Positions 1-10,681 of a stretch of DNA of 64,000 nt are shown one piece after another. Source of the DNA: Entonaema liquescens (lineage: Eukaryota; Ascomycota; Sordariomycetes; Xylariales; Xylariaceae); contig CADCSX010000001.1 in assembly GCA_902805475.1 (NCBI GenBank), positions 372,001 to 436,000 of the forward strand, read 5' to 3'. A model generated the notes under the pieces. The model saw only the letters and a list, made by a program, of their open reading frames with translations. It ran no database searches and was not told where the DNA came from. Made by a program: the position numbers and the translations under genes. Each line of letters begins with the position of its first letter. Position 1 is the first letter of the stretch.

Positions 1-1856
1 GGAAGAAATCCCGTTTCGCCAGGGAAAACTCGAACGTTTGATGTTAAATGCACAAGTACATAAGCGAAATTTGTTAGACGTACATACCTACCTAGGTACC
101 TAGGTAGGTACCTATGTATTAGATAATATTGTAAGTCCTCGAAACTCGACTTGCGAACCATACCTAGGTAACTAGTTAATATAACTGGGTATGTTAGTTA
201 TGTTAGTTAACTAACTAGTGTGGAGCATCGGTAAGAGTTTCTTCTATTAAACAAGCTGACGGACTGTTGAGGATCTATAAAGAAGAAGTTGAGCTGAACG
301 GTTCAATTTATTCAGTATATACTAGGCATGCAAGGCGTAGGTCGAGAACATCGAAATATATGCCTTAAGATTAAATCACATGTTTCACAAACTAGAGGTA
401 TGCAGTGACTCGTTCGGGTTTCTAAGTATTTACATGATATTACTGGCTACAATTACATAGTAGGTATAAGCCACCTTGAAATAATTAGGTAACCTACATG
501 TAAGTAACCTACATAGGTAGACACCTATAGAATTATATAAGTACATAGGTATGGATTCGAAAATTCAACATTTGATCGTTGGGAACGTTGACTTATTACA
601 CGTAGTGTTTCCCACATATATGCATCTACGTCTGCACTGGACCTTTTAGTCCCTTACGGAAAAGCAAGTTGGTTCAGAATTGGGTAACATCGGATAAGCA
701 CCGTGGACTCCGGCTATGAGATATTTCTCTCGCTAATATCTTATATCTTACTAGACGCTTGATGGCCATAGTAATAGGCCGCAATTCGTAGCGCATTACG
801 ATGTGCGATGTACGATGTGCAAGCTAGCTAACCGAGGGACCACAAACTTGGTAGCGTCAAGAAGCGTCAAGAAGCGTCAAGGTGAGTGGTGAGCGAGGAC
901 CGTTTTCCCCTCTGCTAGCCACCTATCGGGATTGTGAAATTTCGTACGGAGGTCTCACAGTACGCCATTCGACTGACTCACGAGACTTGCTTTGGTGGCA
1001 TGGAAGACAGAAGCTGGATACGGTAAGCCGCCACCACGTAAGGATCAAAGGTGCACTGCACTGCACTATGCTTGTTGTCCCTCGGCCTACTCGGTCGGCA
1101 AAAGTTATCCTTATCCCCATCACAGCTGACCGGAGTTTGGAGTTTCAATTATGGGCGAGCCGAATATGCTCCAAGCAAAGGCGTTCGCTTATACTGCGCA
1201 TGTCACTGCACATATTGTGCATGCTGTCTGTGTGTGGTTTGTCTATACCTCCTTGAACCGGTCATGATCCCCGTTTTTCGTGCGCCGCCGCAAACAAGTC
1301 GAATCTGGTTGTAGAAAAATTCTGACTCTAATAAGACCCTCCACTATAAAATAAAAAACTCTGATAGGAAATCATGCCACACTTTCAGGTTTCAACTTCA
1401 TCGCCTCGGTATAATTCGGGGCGAAAGTAGATAAAGCTCTGACAAACAATTACGCGGTTATGTTTTTTTTTTTTTTTTTTTTTTTTAGCTTCGCATGGCT
1501 TTCGAAAATACAAGTCAAAAACGGGCAAACAAGCTTTTATTCCAAGCAGGGCTTAGCTCATCGGCACCTCGCCGAAAATAGTCTGTGCATTACTAGGGGG
1601 CAGTTAGGGAAATGCTTGTTCATGTGGGGAAGTCACATGATCCTTTAAGTCCGATCCGATATTTAGCAACTCCCCCTTAACTACGATGAATACACCTATA
1701 CGAAAGACATGCAATCTGCTTGACGTATAAGCATGCTTTAGGTCAATGGGAGGTTATAGGTAGTAATAATAGGATGTACTGCCCCTTTTGACTTTCGTAC
1801 ATTTTACACCCATGAAGAAGGTAACAAGGGAATGATATCAATACTAGAAAACTCGA
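1..1856. other. Intergenic region, left end of window
   Basis: No supported gene. The first 600 bases carry many overlapping CCTAGGTA/TAGGTACC-type palindromes, densest around 88-117, 160-175 and 480-545. A short direct triplication of GAAGCGTCAA lies near 852-881. Short open frames around 880-1310 have no recognisable domain, no splice context and overlapping alternatives on both strands, so they are not called. Confidence 0.6.
1463..1486. repeat. Poly-T tract (24 T)
   Basis: An uninterrupted run of T in intergenic DNA. Similar mononucleotide runs occur at 37690-37716 (T) and 52646-52665 (A). They may be old poly-A tails of retro-inserted sequence or simple slippage tracts; no target-site duplication was recognised here. 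Confidence 0.9.
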
Positions 1857-1859
1857 GTA

Positions 1860-2275
1860 ACGTAATCCACGGGTCAACGGCCCACACGGGTCAATGGCCC
1901 AACGAAAATATATACAAAATACGTCTGTGCGTAACCGTGCACTTTATTTAGAAAAAATGCTATTAAAAATCGGATTTCAAATTTGGATAAGTAATTATAT
2001 TATTATAATAATAGTATTTTTTAAAAATTTTAAAACATTTTTTATTATTTATTAAAAAATCATCGTAATAAAATATAATTATATTTTTTATAATTTTCGT
2101 TATATCCATTTTTTAATTTTTTCAATTTTCCATTAAATTAATTATATAATTAAATATAACATACTAAGTTTTGGAATTTTTAAATATAATATTCGTAAAG
2201 TTATGAATTTCTTTAATATGTTATATTTTGGGTTGGGCCGCTGACCCGTGTGGGCCGTTGACCCGTGGATTACGT
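1860..2275. mobile_element. MITE-like element with long terminal inverted repeats and TA target duplication
   Basis: The left end (from 1860, starting ACGTAATCCACGGGTCAACG) is mirrored by the right end (finishing CCCGTGGATTACGT at 2275). The inverted repeats match over about 50 bp with two mismatches near the inner edge (AATGG against GCGG). Each end is flanked by TA (1858-1859 and 2276-2277), the duplication expected of the Tc1/mariner/pogo (Fot1-type) superfamily. Each terminal repeat contains two diverged copies of CGGGTCAAYGGCCCA. The interior (about 1910-2225) is extremely A+T rich and has no coding frame. This fits a non-autonomous element, about 416 bp, probably altered by RIP inside. 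Family assignment rests only on the TA duplication. Confidence 0.85.
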
Positions 2276-2277
2276 TA

Positions 2278-3825
2278 CACCAACTACGCTCTCTACTAGA
2301 TTAACTTCCATCCCAGCCCCTTATATCGATATATATGGACGTTATCTAGCTTGTATTCAACTCATTTTTGCTCATATAAAACTCTCAGTTCTTCATCACT
2401 TTGGAATACATCCACTCCGAATATGAAACCTCGAATAGCTGCTTAACAAAACTAGGAGGAATTAACCTATTCTCTGCATTGAAGACCGGTACCACGGCCG
2501 GCGCGATCTCTATATACATCATATCGTTCTACCCCCTTGCTCCTCCTTAGCATGGGTCAAGTCCTTATCTAGATATTTACTAAGCCTGCAGGGAAAGTGA
2601 GTGTCCGGGTAGAGACCGTCTTCCGGTGCAAACCTATCTGCTCCAGGTCCGTGACGTCGTCGTTGCGTGACGGCTAGGTTAATCGCTTTTCATTCACAGA
2701 AACTCATCCTCTTGGTATAAATTATCCATAAATATTACATATAATGATGGAACAAGAAGCTATTGTACTTGGTTGTCTAGCATAGCCCCTAACATCTAGG
2801 TGGCTTAGTATCTAGATACTCACATTTTGACCGGTCTGGGAGGCCTATGGTACAGCAACAACTTAAATCATACAACCCATCGCGGTAGCTTAGAGTTACA
2901 TGCCTCTAGGATCTCGATAACCTCGACTGATCTCCCTGATTGTCATGCCAATGTCTATGTCATTATCTCTCCACTATTCCGCCGGAACCGACTAACGAAG
3001 ACCCCGCGTGGCGATCGTATACCAATCCATTAATCCTGTATGTGACTCCGGAACAAGAGCGTCATAACAACAGTCCACGTGCTTCGTGTAGCATTGCCTG
3101 CGACAGACGTAAGCTCTGTGGAGATACGAACCGGTTTCATTGGCCTTCAGTCTTCGATCTCGAATTATCGTGGTGGCCGAGGGCGCGGGGAAGAGTAAAA
3201 GGCATGGCGGAATGCTACAGTAGAATGCATTGCATGCATGGGAGTCTAGGCTTCAGATAACTAACATGTGCTTATGGAATGAAGTTTATATACAGGCTTG
3301 GAGATTGTTCTATACTGTATATTTCCTACTACCTAGCATGGCTGATATATTGAATCTTCTTTTGCTCATCTGACTGTTCTGAACGATTGTGTAAGTAAAC
3401 GACATGTTATCACAGTATGTATTTGGACGTTTAACATTGGTAGGTTAGTAAACTATTTGCTTCCCATTATAGGGTATTTACCGAGGTAAGGAGGTGGGGA
3501 GACATCATCTTGTCGTAAAACTCCAAACCAAATATCACGAATACATCTCAGCCAAGGATTAACTCCTTGGGGTACTGGTTGGGTAGTACTCCGTGATCTC
3601 CGGTTGGAGAGATGATCTGGCGAAGGGCATAAGTTGTCCGACGTCAAAACAAGGAATACCTATAAGCTCTCCAACGATGTTTAGGAGTCTATATAATGAC
3701 ATGTCGTGTAGGTCTTATATTGGAAAGGTCACCAACCAACTTCCAGCTAATCTTATTTCGATCCTTGGCATTGGTTTCATTATTATCTTCTCTTCATCCA
3801 TCGTTTCGAACCCCTATACAGTAAT
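2278..3825. other. Intergenic region between the MITE and the first SDR gene
   Basis: No supported gene. Overlapping short frames at 2827-3260 lack recognisable motifs. The last 300 bases are the upstream region of the dehydrogenase gene; no distinctive promoter element was identified. Confidence 0.5.
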
Positions 3826-4845
3826 ATGGACATTACTGGCAACGCTTTTGTTACTGGCGGAGGTGAGTGGAATATAAGTCTATAACTACTTACCTATTAC
3901 TGATATGCTTTTAGGAAGCGGAATCGGCAAAGCTAGCTGCATCGCTTTAGCAAAACAAGGGGCTAAGGGCATCCTTGTGACAGATATCAATCTCAAGGCT
4001 GCCGAAGAAACCGTTGCAGAAGCAACTACTGCCGCTGTTAACCCTAGTTTCCGGGCTGAAGCATTTTATCTCGATGTCTCTGACGAAAGTTTGGTGAAAG
4101 CGGCCGTTTCCAAAATGATTGAATCCTTTGGACGTATCGATTACTGTGTACACTGCGCAGGGGTGAGTCTTTGATATCCCGACGACTTTGCCAAATGATC
4201 ATCGGAAGTGTAATATCTCTGGTACTGATTTATATTCTTAACTGAGACTGGGATATGGTCGGCTCGAACAGTTGACGAAGCTAGCTTTGACGAGTTGAAG
4301 AAATCTCTCGCCATTCATGTACACGGGACTTTTCTTATAACCAGTCTGGTCTCAGCGGTAATGAAATCGCAAGAACTAGTAACAGTTGACTCTGCTCATC
4401 CAGAGCGGGGTGGTACCCGTGGATCCATCGTTATCATGGGCTCGTATGCCTCCTTGTTTCCAATACGCAACCTGGTGCCGTACACTGCATCGAAGCATGC
4501 TGTGCTTGCAATAGCCAAGACTGCCGGTAAGCTATCAAACCTATTTACCCTATCTACATGCCCTGCTCTCTAACATATTATACAGCTATGGAAAGCGCTA
4601 TTCATAACATCCGCGTGAATTGTATCTGTCCCGGTTGGACTGATACGCCTATGTTGCGCCACTCAATGGACATATCTGAGGGAATGACTGCTGAATCTCT
4701 CCTAGAGAGTATACCCATTAAACGGCTTTGCACGCCCTACGATGTTGCAGATGCAGCCCTTTTCTTATGTAGCCCAAGATCATCCTATGTTACGGGGCTT
4801 GCCTATCTGGTTGACGGGGGTATGGCGCTCAGCGTCAAGGCGTGA
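3826..4845 (+). CDS. Short-chain dehydrogenase/reductase (SDR), four exons
   Basis: NAD(P)-dependent oxidoreductase of the classical SDR family; substrate unknown. The model joins exons 3826-3862, 3915-4162, 4247-4526 and 4586-4845 (274 residues). Exon 1 is tiny: it encodes MDITGNAFVTGG and splices, one base into a codon, to SGIGK, completing the cofactor-binding TGGGSGIG motif. The catalytic Tyr-Lys pair is in YTASKHA, preceded by the IVIMGSYAS strand with the catalytic Ser. PGWTDTPM is the usual PG motif after the active site, and the C-terminus SSYVTGLAYLVDGGMA is typical. The NNAG-type motif reads HCAG. All introns are 52-84 nt with GT...AG ends and reading phase is kept throughout. The third exon start (after CTGAG at 4246) was chosen because it alone preserves phase. 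A cytosolic secondary-metabolism or polyol enzyme is possible, but no cluster partners are seen. Confidence 0.9.
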
Positions 4846-5195
4846 GTTTTATTGTTTGGAGCAATACCTCATTTAGCTTGGAAGGATAATATATATCATA
4901 TGTAACGGAGGGTACATGAAATGGTACACATCTTAGGGGTTTACCGGAAGTCAGTTATGAAAGCATGCTTCCTTTGGCTTGACTTCGTAAATTTCTGTTG
5001 GACAAAGGATTAAGTAGAGGCTACGTTGCGAGAATAACGGACGTTGGTACGTAGTCGTTCCAGCGAAGGTTTATACATTATTATCTAACATATCCTCGTA
5101 AAGGATAATCTGTGGGTATACGGCATGACCCTTCCGTGAATGCCTGTAATGCAACGCCGTGTCTATGCAAGATCGTATCTGATCCGTTGAAATTT
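4846..5195. other. Convergent intergenic region
   Basis: The space between the convergent 3' ends of the SDR and Cdc6 genes. It must hold both 3' untranslated regions and poly-A signals. Nothing else was recognised. Confidence 0.5.
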
Positions 5196-7146
5196 TTAAT
5201 CTAATGCCTCGCCGCTAAGAATGCTTTTCAGAATATCAACGCCGAGTCCCTCCACGGCTTGTTCCAACTCCTTCTCTCCCACACAACTCGCAACTTTCTT
5301 TTCGTCAGCGAGTCCGATCCCGGATGCAAACGCACCCTTTTTCCCTCTTTTGCTTGGTGTCTGCAGCATGGCAAGGGATCCCGTCTTTCCATCCACGGCG
5401 GAAACTAAAGATAATGTCTCGAGACTACCAATTACTTCTCGGAATTCCGAGCTAGACAATGGATGTAGCACGGATTCTCGGGTACATAGTATGCTATAAG
5501 TCTCGTATAGTCGCTTGATGCTAGGGGCAATGGTTTGCGATTTGGACGGTGTGGTTGGAATAGACGATGTTTGGGCTGCTCTATTCCGTTTTTCTAGCGC
5601 CATGAGCGAGCACAATGCTGCCTTCTGTTGTAGGTTCAAGGTCTTTAATCGCTGGGTTGTTCCATTACTGAACGCGGCGGCCGTAACCTTGTTGAGATGT
5701 GCTATGCTCACGCGGGGTGCCGTTTCTATTGTTAACGCTCTTAATGACTGTGCTAGCATTGCCGACGGGCCCTTCTCCGATGATCGCTTAGGCGACGATG
5801 AGAGATTTGTGTTCTCCCCGAGAGGTTTCTTGGATGGCGTAGCGAGGAGTATCTTTTCCTTGATCTCAGCTTCGTGTTTCTGCTTTGTCTCAGCTTCCAC
5901 GAGGTCGAGGGCTCTCCGACAAATCTCGAAAGCCTTGCGAAGATCGCCTGTCTGACTTGATACTTTTCGGGAGCATAGTTCAATGGCAGCTGGATGAATG
6001 AATGGTAGCGGGCTACCCTCGGGTACAATGCTCTTGAGACGGGTAGTGATGATCGACTTAATTTGTGCCGCGGAATACGGCAGAAATGGTAGTAGTTCTG
6101 GTTTCAGGTTCCTAGATTTTAAGCGTGGTAGAAATCGGTCTGTTAAGTCCAGCGCATTTGCAATGCCGATCAGAACAAGGCGTGATGATTTTTGCATGGA
6201 CCATTCAAATACCCGGTACAAACTTTCCAAGTCCAGGGTGAGTATATGGTCGATTTCGTCTAAAACAATTAAGTAGACATCAGTCGTCTTCTTGCGCGGT
6301 ATGAAGAGCTTCTCGATTGTTGTAGCGGCATCATCCTCGGAAACGTCTGATTCGTCGCAAATCTGATCTATCAAAGTTCCGTAAAGATCCTTGGATGATT
6401 TTATGCTCATGCAATTGATGTAGGCTTTCTTCACGGTTTTTTTCTCAACCAACTCTTGCGTGACCTCGTTTATCATAGCACTCTTCCCTGTTCCTGGTGG
6501 ACCACTGACATATATGCACCCGCTGGGGTTTGGTTTCGAGCATCGTTGTAGGAATTGTTTTAGTTGTGAGCGTTCATCGTCACGGCCAATCAATTGACCC
6601 GGGTCGGCACCTCGGGAGAATAGTTGACGTGCATGGTGATATACGGTCTGAAGGGCGGTGGGTGTAAGCGGTGTCTGTGGGAAAAGGCGCTTCGAGACTC
6701 TTCCGGCTGACATAACTCGATGTCGTGGAGTAACGGGAACTTTCGAAAGCGCATCTCGGAAACGAGGCGTACTCGGTGTGCATGGTGTAGGTGGCGCACA
6801 TTCTCCTAAATGTTCAATTAGACAATGCCCCCTTTTTGTTATTCAGTTCAGAAAACTTACCTTCTTCATTCTTCGCGCTCCGAATATGTCGGGAAGGTGA
6901 CTTGTCTGTAACCTTTAATACGCCAATTTGGCTGTCGAGATTGTCTTCGGTAGTAGTTTCTTCGGGATCAATGTTCTCGTCGTTGGGTGAGGAAGTACGT
7001 GTCTGGCGTCGTGTTCGTTTTGAAGGTACGTCTGCAATTTCTAGACTTGGTGTCAATTGCTTTGATTCGAGATTAATTTGATGCGCTTTCCTCTTACCAA
7101 TTTCCTTTGTACTCCTAGTCCTCTTTCCGAGGGTTGATCGCGCCAT
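5196..7146 (-). CDS. cdc6: Cdc6/Cdc18 replication licensing ATPase
   Basis: AAA+ initiator that loads the MCM helicase at replication origins with ORC and Cdt1 in the nucleus. Two exons: 7146-6861 and 6805-5196 (intron 55 nt), about 631 residues. The N-terminal exon is basic and rich in Ser/Thr (MARSTLGKRTRST...). The second exon begins with clustered CDK-type sites (TPCTPSTPRF, PVTPRH, QTPLTP), as expected for a protein destroyed after phosphorylation. Walker A is GPPGTGKSAM, Walker B is VLDEIDHIL, and the sensor 2 region is GDLRKAFEICRRAL. The C-terminal ~120 residues fit the Cdc6 winged helix. Orc1 is unlikely because there is no BAH domain and the length suits Cdc6. Start chosen at the first ATG after an upstream stop-free but non-coding-looking stretch; the splice phase supports it. 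No disruption seen. Confidence 0.93.
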
Positions 7147-7912
7147 CTTGGTAATGTGATTTTGGCTCAAGGTAGGTTCTAAGTGTAAAGTGTAAAATAG
7201 AAAGTTGTTTGGGATGTGGAGAATTAGTTGTGCAGGAGAGATGGGAAGATATGAAAACCAAACCAGCTTTAAGATGAAATTGGCAAGGGAGATTAACGCG
7301 GGTCCGCTCAACGCGAGAAGGTCGCGTAAAGTGGTCTCGACGCGGAGGCAGTACTTTCCTTCCAGTTCTCTAGGAAGGCTAGCCTTAACCCCTGGCTAGG
7401 GTCTTGGCATAGCGCGAACATGACGCGCGAACCATTTCCCCACTCTTCAATGCTTTCCAGCTCTTTGTCAGCTAATGTTCACTAACAAACCCCACTTTAG
7501 TACTGGCGAAGCTTGGGCCATCCCAATTCAATGGAACAGGGCGAACTCCGGACTTGGACAGCTGCAAGGGCGTTCTTTGTCTTTTGGACTGCCAGCTGCC
7601 AATGTCTTATTGCCCGCACTTCGACTGTTAGCATCCGAGGCACTTCTAATCATTCGCTATCGGTGTTAGGTATCGTCCTTACAACATACCTAGACGTAGT
7701 TGGGCTATTGCCACTTCACTGAAGTTGGGGATCCCACTCTTCATTTGAATAATGACGAACTATGAATTATCTCCGACTATCTTCATTATCATTTTATATT
7801 TTCTCTACAACGTACCGCCGTAACTAATAATCTACTAGGTGCGTATAAAGTGCATATACTTGGTGGGTGGGACAGCTTCGATGTCCGCATTCCTCTTTAC
7901 ATCACCATCGAT
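7147..7912. promoter_or_regulatory. Shared divergent upstream region of cdc6 and the Moco sulfurase gene
   Basis: The two genes are transcribed away from each other with about 766 bp between start codons. It must contain both promoters. Several ACGCG-containing stretches occur near 7295-7425 (for example AACGCGAGAAGGTCGCG and GACGCGCGAACC), which resemble MCB-type ACGCG boxes used for G1/S genes such as cdc18 in yeasts. That reading is an inference from motif shape only. Confidence 0.45.
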
Positions 7913-10366
7913 ATGACGGACGGTGGTAGTACGGCATATAACAGCCACATCGAGGGGCTTCGACAAAATGAATTTCCCATGCTGCGAGATGAAATCTATC
8001 TCGATCATGCGGGGACAACGTTGTATGCGAAGTCCCTCGTGGACAAATTCGCTGCGGATATGACGTCGAATCTCTTTGGCAACCCTCATTCCGCTTCTTT
8101 ATCATCTCAGACTTCGACCTCTCGTATTGAAGATGTTCGACTTCGAGTCCTGGATTTCTTCCATGCGGACCCTTCCGAGTTCGACCTGATTTTTGTTGCC
8201 AACGCAACTGCGGGTATTAAACTGGTTGCCGACGCCTTTCGAGGCCACGAACTCGGCTTCAGCTATTTATATCACCAGACATGCCATACTAGCTTAATTG
8301 GTGTTCGAGAGGAAGCATCGCACAGTCTCTGTCTGGATGATACCGCTGTACATGGTTGGCTTGACGGAGATGGTCCCATCGCTGAACTTGAACCTCATGC
8401 TGGGCCAGTCCTTTTCTCATATCCAGCCCAATCCAATATGGACGGCAGAAGGCTTCCACTAAATTGGTCTCATGAGGTGCGCAAACACCAATCTGCCATA
8501 GACCGCCCAATTTTCACACTTCTAGATGCTGCAGCATTTGTCTCAACCTCACCTCTGGATCTAAGCAACTCGGAAACCGCTCCCGACTTTACTGTGTTAA
8601 GTTTTTACAAAATCTTCGGATTCCCGGACTTGGGCGGACTTATTGTGAGACGCCAGGCGGCGTCGATTTTTTCATCACGAAAATACTTCGGAGGTGGCAC
8701 TGTCGACATGGTGGTTTGTGTCAAAGAACAATGGCATGCTTCCAAGTCGCAGGCTTTGCATGAGTCATTAGAAGATGGGACATTGCCAGTACACAGCATC
8801 ATCGCGCTAAGTTCGGCTCTGGATGTTCATCGCCAATTATTCAGCTCTATGAAAGATGTCGCGGACCATACATTGTTCCTAAGTCGAAGACTATACCGTG
8901 GATTGGCTACTCTCAGACATGGCAATCACCAACCGGTTTGTGTTTTGTACTCAAAACCTACTTCCATGTCGGATAATGGCCCGGTCATAGCTTTTAACTT
9001 GCGAAGCCACCTTGGGGGCTGGGTTAGTTTAGCTGAATTCGAGAAGCTCGCGGTGTTGAAAAAATTTCATGTTCGCACAGGAGGACTTTGCAACCCGGGG
9101 GGGATCGCATCTTCTCTTAGCCTTGAGCCGTGGGAAATGAGGAGGAACTTTTCTTCTGGCTTTCGCTGTGGGACTGAGAACGACATCATGGGCGGGAAGC
9201 CTACGGGCGTTATCAGAGTTAGCCTTGGAGCTATCAGCACTATTTCAGATGTCGACAAGTTCATCGCGTTCATTGCCGAATTTTATCAGACTGACAACGT
9301 TCCTGGACCTGTGTCTACAATTCCAACTGCAGCTTCCAAATATCAACCTAATCTATATGTGAAGAGCATAACGGTTTTTCCGATCAAGAGCTGTGGTGGG
9401 TTCTGTATTCCTGCTGGGGTGACGTGGGAAGTAAGAGAAGAGGGGCTAGCATGGGATAGAGAATGGTGTTTGATTCATCGAGGTACCGGCCAGGCATTAA
9501 GCCAGAAGCGATATCCGCGAATGGCGCTCATCCGACCGGTAATTGACTTGACCAAGGGACATATGCGAGTGTCGTATTCAAGTCCTTCAGAGAATGGCGA
9601 ATCTAACCTATGCATCCCTCTATCCGCGAATCCATCTCTCTTCCAGACTAGTGCCCCCTCTAAGCAAATGTCGTCCAGGGTTTGCGGCGACGAGATATCA
9701 GCCCAACTTTATACGTCTAACAGAGTGAATAACTTTTTTTCAGATATCCTCGATGTCCCGTGTATGTTAGCTCGTTTCCCACCAGGTGGCTTAGGAAACG
9801 GCATGCGGCATGCTAAAGCTCATCTTCAAAAGCATCAAAAAGTCAATAGGAAGATACAGTACAAGATCCCTCACCAGTTACCAGGTATGGACACGCCGCC
9901 AGATTCGGATTCGGAATCCGAACGGCAGCGAATTCTACTATCGAACGAAAGCCCTATTCTTGCTATAAACTTAGCCAGTTTAGAGGCATTGAATCGTCAG
10001 ATAGTGGAGCAAGGCGGAAGACCCATCTCCCCAGAAGCTTTCCGAGCAAACATTGTCATTGCCTCTTCAGCCGCAGAATCGCAGTCACTTGCCTATTCAG
10101 AAGATCACTGGTCGGGTCTAAGAATTGGGCAACAAGATTTTAAGATGTTGGGTTCCTGTCGGAGATGCCACATGATATGTATAGATCAAGACACAGCTGA
10201 AAAGAACGAGGAGCCGTTTGTGACTTTGGCTAAGACGAGAAGATTTGATGGTAAAGTATTCTTTGGGACACACATGTGCCATGTCCCTTCACCGAGAACC
10301 GAGACCAAGGAGGCCCAATTTCCTATCATCACGGTGGGAGACAAAGTGCTTGCGGATCCAGTCTAG
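7913..10366 (+). CDS. hxB: Molybdenum cofactor sulfurase (hxB/MOCOS type)
   Basis: Converts the desulfo molybdenum cofactor of xanthine dehydrogenase and aldehyde oxidase to the active sulfo form, using L-cysteine and PLP. Single exon, 817 residues from ATG 7913; an in-frame ATG at 7850 would add 21 residues with no family resemblance. The N-terminal two thirds is a NifS-like class V aminotransferase: it opens with IYLDHAGTTLYAKS, has the PLP lysine in SFYKIFGFPDLGG, and a conserved cysteine in VRTGGLCNPGG that receives the sulfur. The C-terminal third is the MOSC domain with its N-terminal beta barrel (SITVFPIKSCGG..., VIASSAAESQSLAYSEDHW, GSCRRCHMICID). The length matches the Aspergillus and animal enzymes (about 840-890). 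No frameshift or stop in 2.4 kb. Confidence 0.95.
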   Translation: MTDGGSTAYNSHIEGLRQNEFPMLRDEIYLDHAGTTLYAKSLVDKFAADMTSNLFGNPHSASLSSQTSTSRIEDVRLRVLDFFHADPSEFDLIFVANATAGIKLVADAFRGHELGFSYLYHQTCHTSLIGVREEASHSLCLDDTAVHGWLDGDGPIAELEPHAGPVLFSYPAQSNMDGRRLPLNWSHEVRKHQSAIDRPIFTLLDAAAFVSTSPLDLSNSETAPDFTVLSFYKIFGFPDLGGLIVRRQAASIFSSRKYFGGGTVDMVVCVKEQWHASKSQALHESLEDGTLPVHSIIALSSALDVHRQLFSSMKDVADHTLFLSRRLYRGLATLRHGNHQPVCVLYSKPTSMSDNGPVIAFNLRSHLGGWVSLAEFEKLAVLKKFHVRTGGLCNPGGIASSLSLEPWEMRRNFSSGFRCGTENDIMGGKPTGVIRVSLGAISTISDVDKFIAFIAEFYQTDNVPGPVSTIPTAASKYQPNLYVKSITVFPIKSCGGFCIPAGVTWEVREEGLAWDREWCLIHRGTGQALSQKRYPRMALIRPVIDLTKGHMRVSYSSPSENGESNLCIPLSANPSLFQTSAPSKQMSSRVCGDEISAQLYTSNRVNNFFSDILDVPCMLARFPPGGLGNGMRHAKAHLQKHQKVNRKIQYKIPHQLPGMDTPPDSDSESERQRILLSNESPILAINLASLEALNRQIVEQGGRPISPEAFRANIVIASSAAESQSLAYSEDHWSGLRIGQQDFKMLGSCRRCHMICIDQDTAEKNEEPFVTLAKTRRFDGKVFFGTHMCHVPSPRTETKEAQFPIITVGDKVLADPV

Positions 10367-10681
10367 GACTCAAGTCACTGTTAGTACCATTGATTCTACA
10401 AGATACACCATGCGTTTGATCGCATATCAAGCACATAGGGGAAGGATGATCTTAATTTTTAGGCACCTAAATATAAGAAATCAATAGAAGTTATCCTGCC
10501 CCTGCCTTAGGCATTTGCGTGCCTATGATAGGTATTGGCGATTATTCTAGAGATATTGTTCATAATGCTATAAGTGACCGTGTACTTCCCATAATCCATA
10601 TCATGTGGCGGGGAAAGCCCCTGTTATATATGCCATTAATCCTGCTCCCATCATGAAGTGACATATTTACCGGTTTCTCCT
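10367..10681. other. Convergent intergenic region
   Basis: Lies between the 3' end of the Moco sulfurase gene and the 3' end of the broken NACHT-like gene. Nothing recognised. Confidence 0.5.

Noticed and set aside
882..1314. Overlapping plus- and minus-strand frames of 66-124 codons
   Set aside because: No domain; three frames open at the same place indicate chance.
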